NCBI GenBank assembly: GCA_033782935.1
Contig: JAWQEG010000259.1
Location: 348,501 to 412,500, forward strand
Direction: 5' to 3'
Origin: Petrolisthes cinctipes
Lineage: Eukaryota > Arthropoda > Malacostraca > Decapoda > Porcellanidae
DNA: 64,000 nt
Under the pieces are notes generated by a model. It saw only the letters and a program-made list of their open reading frames with translations, had not been told where the DNA came from and did no database searches. Position numbers and translations under genes: made by a program. Positions 63,865 to 64,000 of the stretch are shown here, piece by piece (the stretch's first letter is position 1; every line of letters starts with the position of its first letter).

Positions 63865-64000
63865 CAGAAAACGGTGATAGAGAGGTGAGACAGCAAGCAG
63901 GAAGGAAATAGAAAGAAAAGAGGGATAGTTGAAGAACTAAAAGCTAGTGGCTGGGGCCGAAGGGGCGCCCAAACCCTTAAAGTATTGCCCACATCATTAC
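63865..64000 (-). repeat. DR1 repeat copy at the window edge
   Basis: Minus strand: GTAATGATGTGGGCAATACT, TTGGGCGCCCCTTCGGCCCC, TTCTTCAACTATCCCTC, CCTTCCTGCTTGCTGTCTCA, CCTCTCTATCACCGTTTTC. The closest relative in the window is 55300-55440. Confidence 0.8.

Overview
The window is animal genomic DNA, most likely from a decapod crustacean (crab or shrimp group). The main grounds are a split ionotropic-receptor gene of the decapod IR type, with spliceosomal introns, and very dense, decayed LINE, gypsy and Tc1/Harbinger elements. Dinucleotide microsatellites are everywhere. Nothing looks bacterial: no operons, no CRISPR array, no rRNA or intact tRNA gene was seen.

Layout. 1-8090: two copies of a non-LTR retrotransposon (LINE A, EN-RT-RNase H type) head to tail. 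The second is nearly intact and sits between copies of a 10-bp direct repeat. 8091-9590: spacer with a duplicated (CA)n block. About 9595-13779: a broken Ty3/gypsy-type element whose integrase lies before the reverse transcriptase (Gmr1-like order). 13780-17852: minus-strand LINE C with a poly(A) tail. 17853-24136: LINE B copy 1. 24137-24785: fragment of gypsy family D. 25998-32560: LINE B copy 2, carrying a 155-bp MITE in its RT. 32561-36998: LINE B copies 3 (minus) and 4 (plus), head to head. 37000-39100: repeats, including the dispersed family named here DR1.

39161-51972, minus strand: a host ionotropic receptor gene. Five exons can be placed, and four of them join with matching codon phases. 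They encode part of the N-terminal domain, lobe S1, M1, the pore/M3 region and lobe S2. The first exons and the M4 exon are not identified. Its introns hold a Harbinger-type MITE, a decayed Tc1 element, gypsy element D1 with smaller insertions, and DR1 copies. One 75-bp intron appears to consist entirely of DR1 sequence, and another intron starts with DR1 at its splice donor.

52085-64000: a CR1-like LINE relic, further DR1 and DR2 copies, LINE C copies 2 and 3, gypsy D2 with its LTR, GA/CT microsatellites, and at the right edge a plus-strand LTR with TATA box and primer-binding site followed by another DR1 copy.

Apart from the receptor, every recognisable protein belongs to a transposon, and nearly all are inactivated by stops, frameshifts, deletions or lost catalytic residues. 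LINE A copy 2 is the best preserved.
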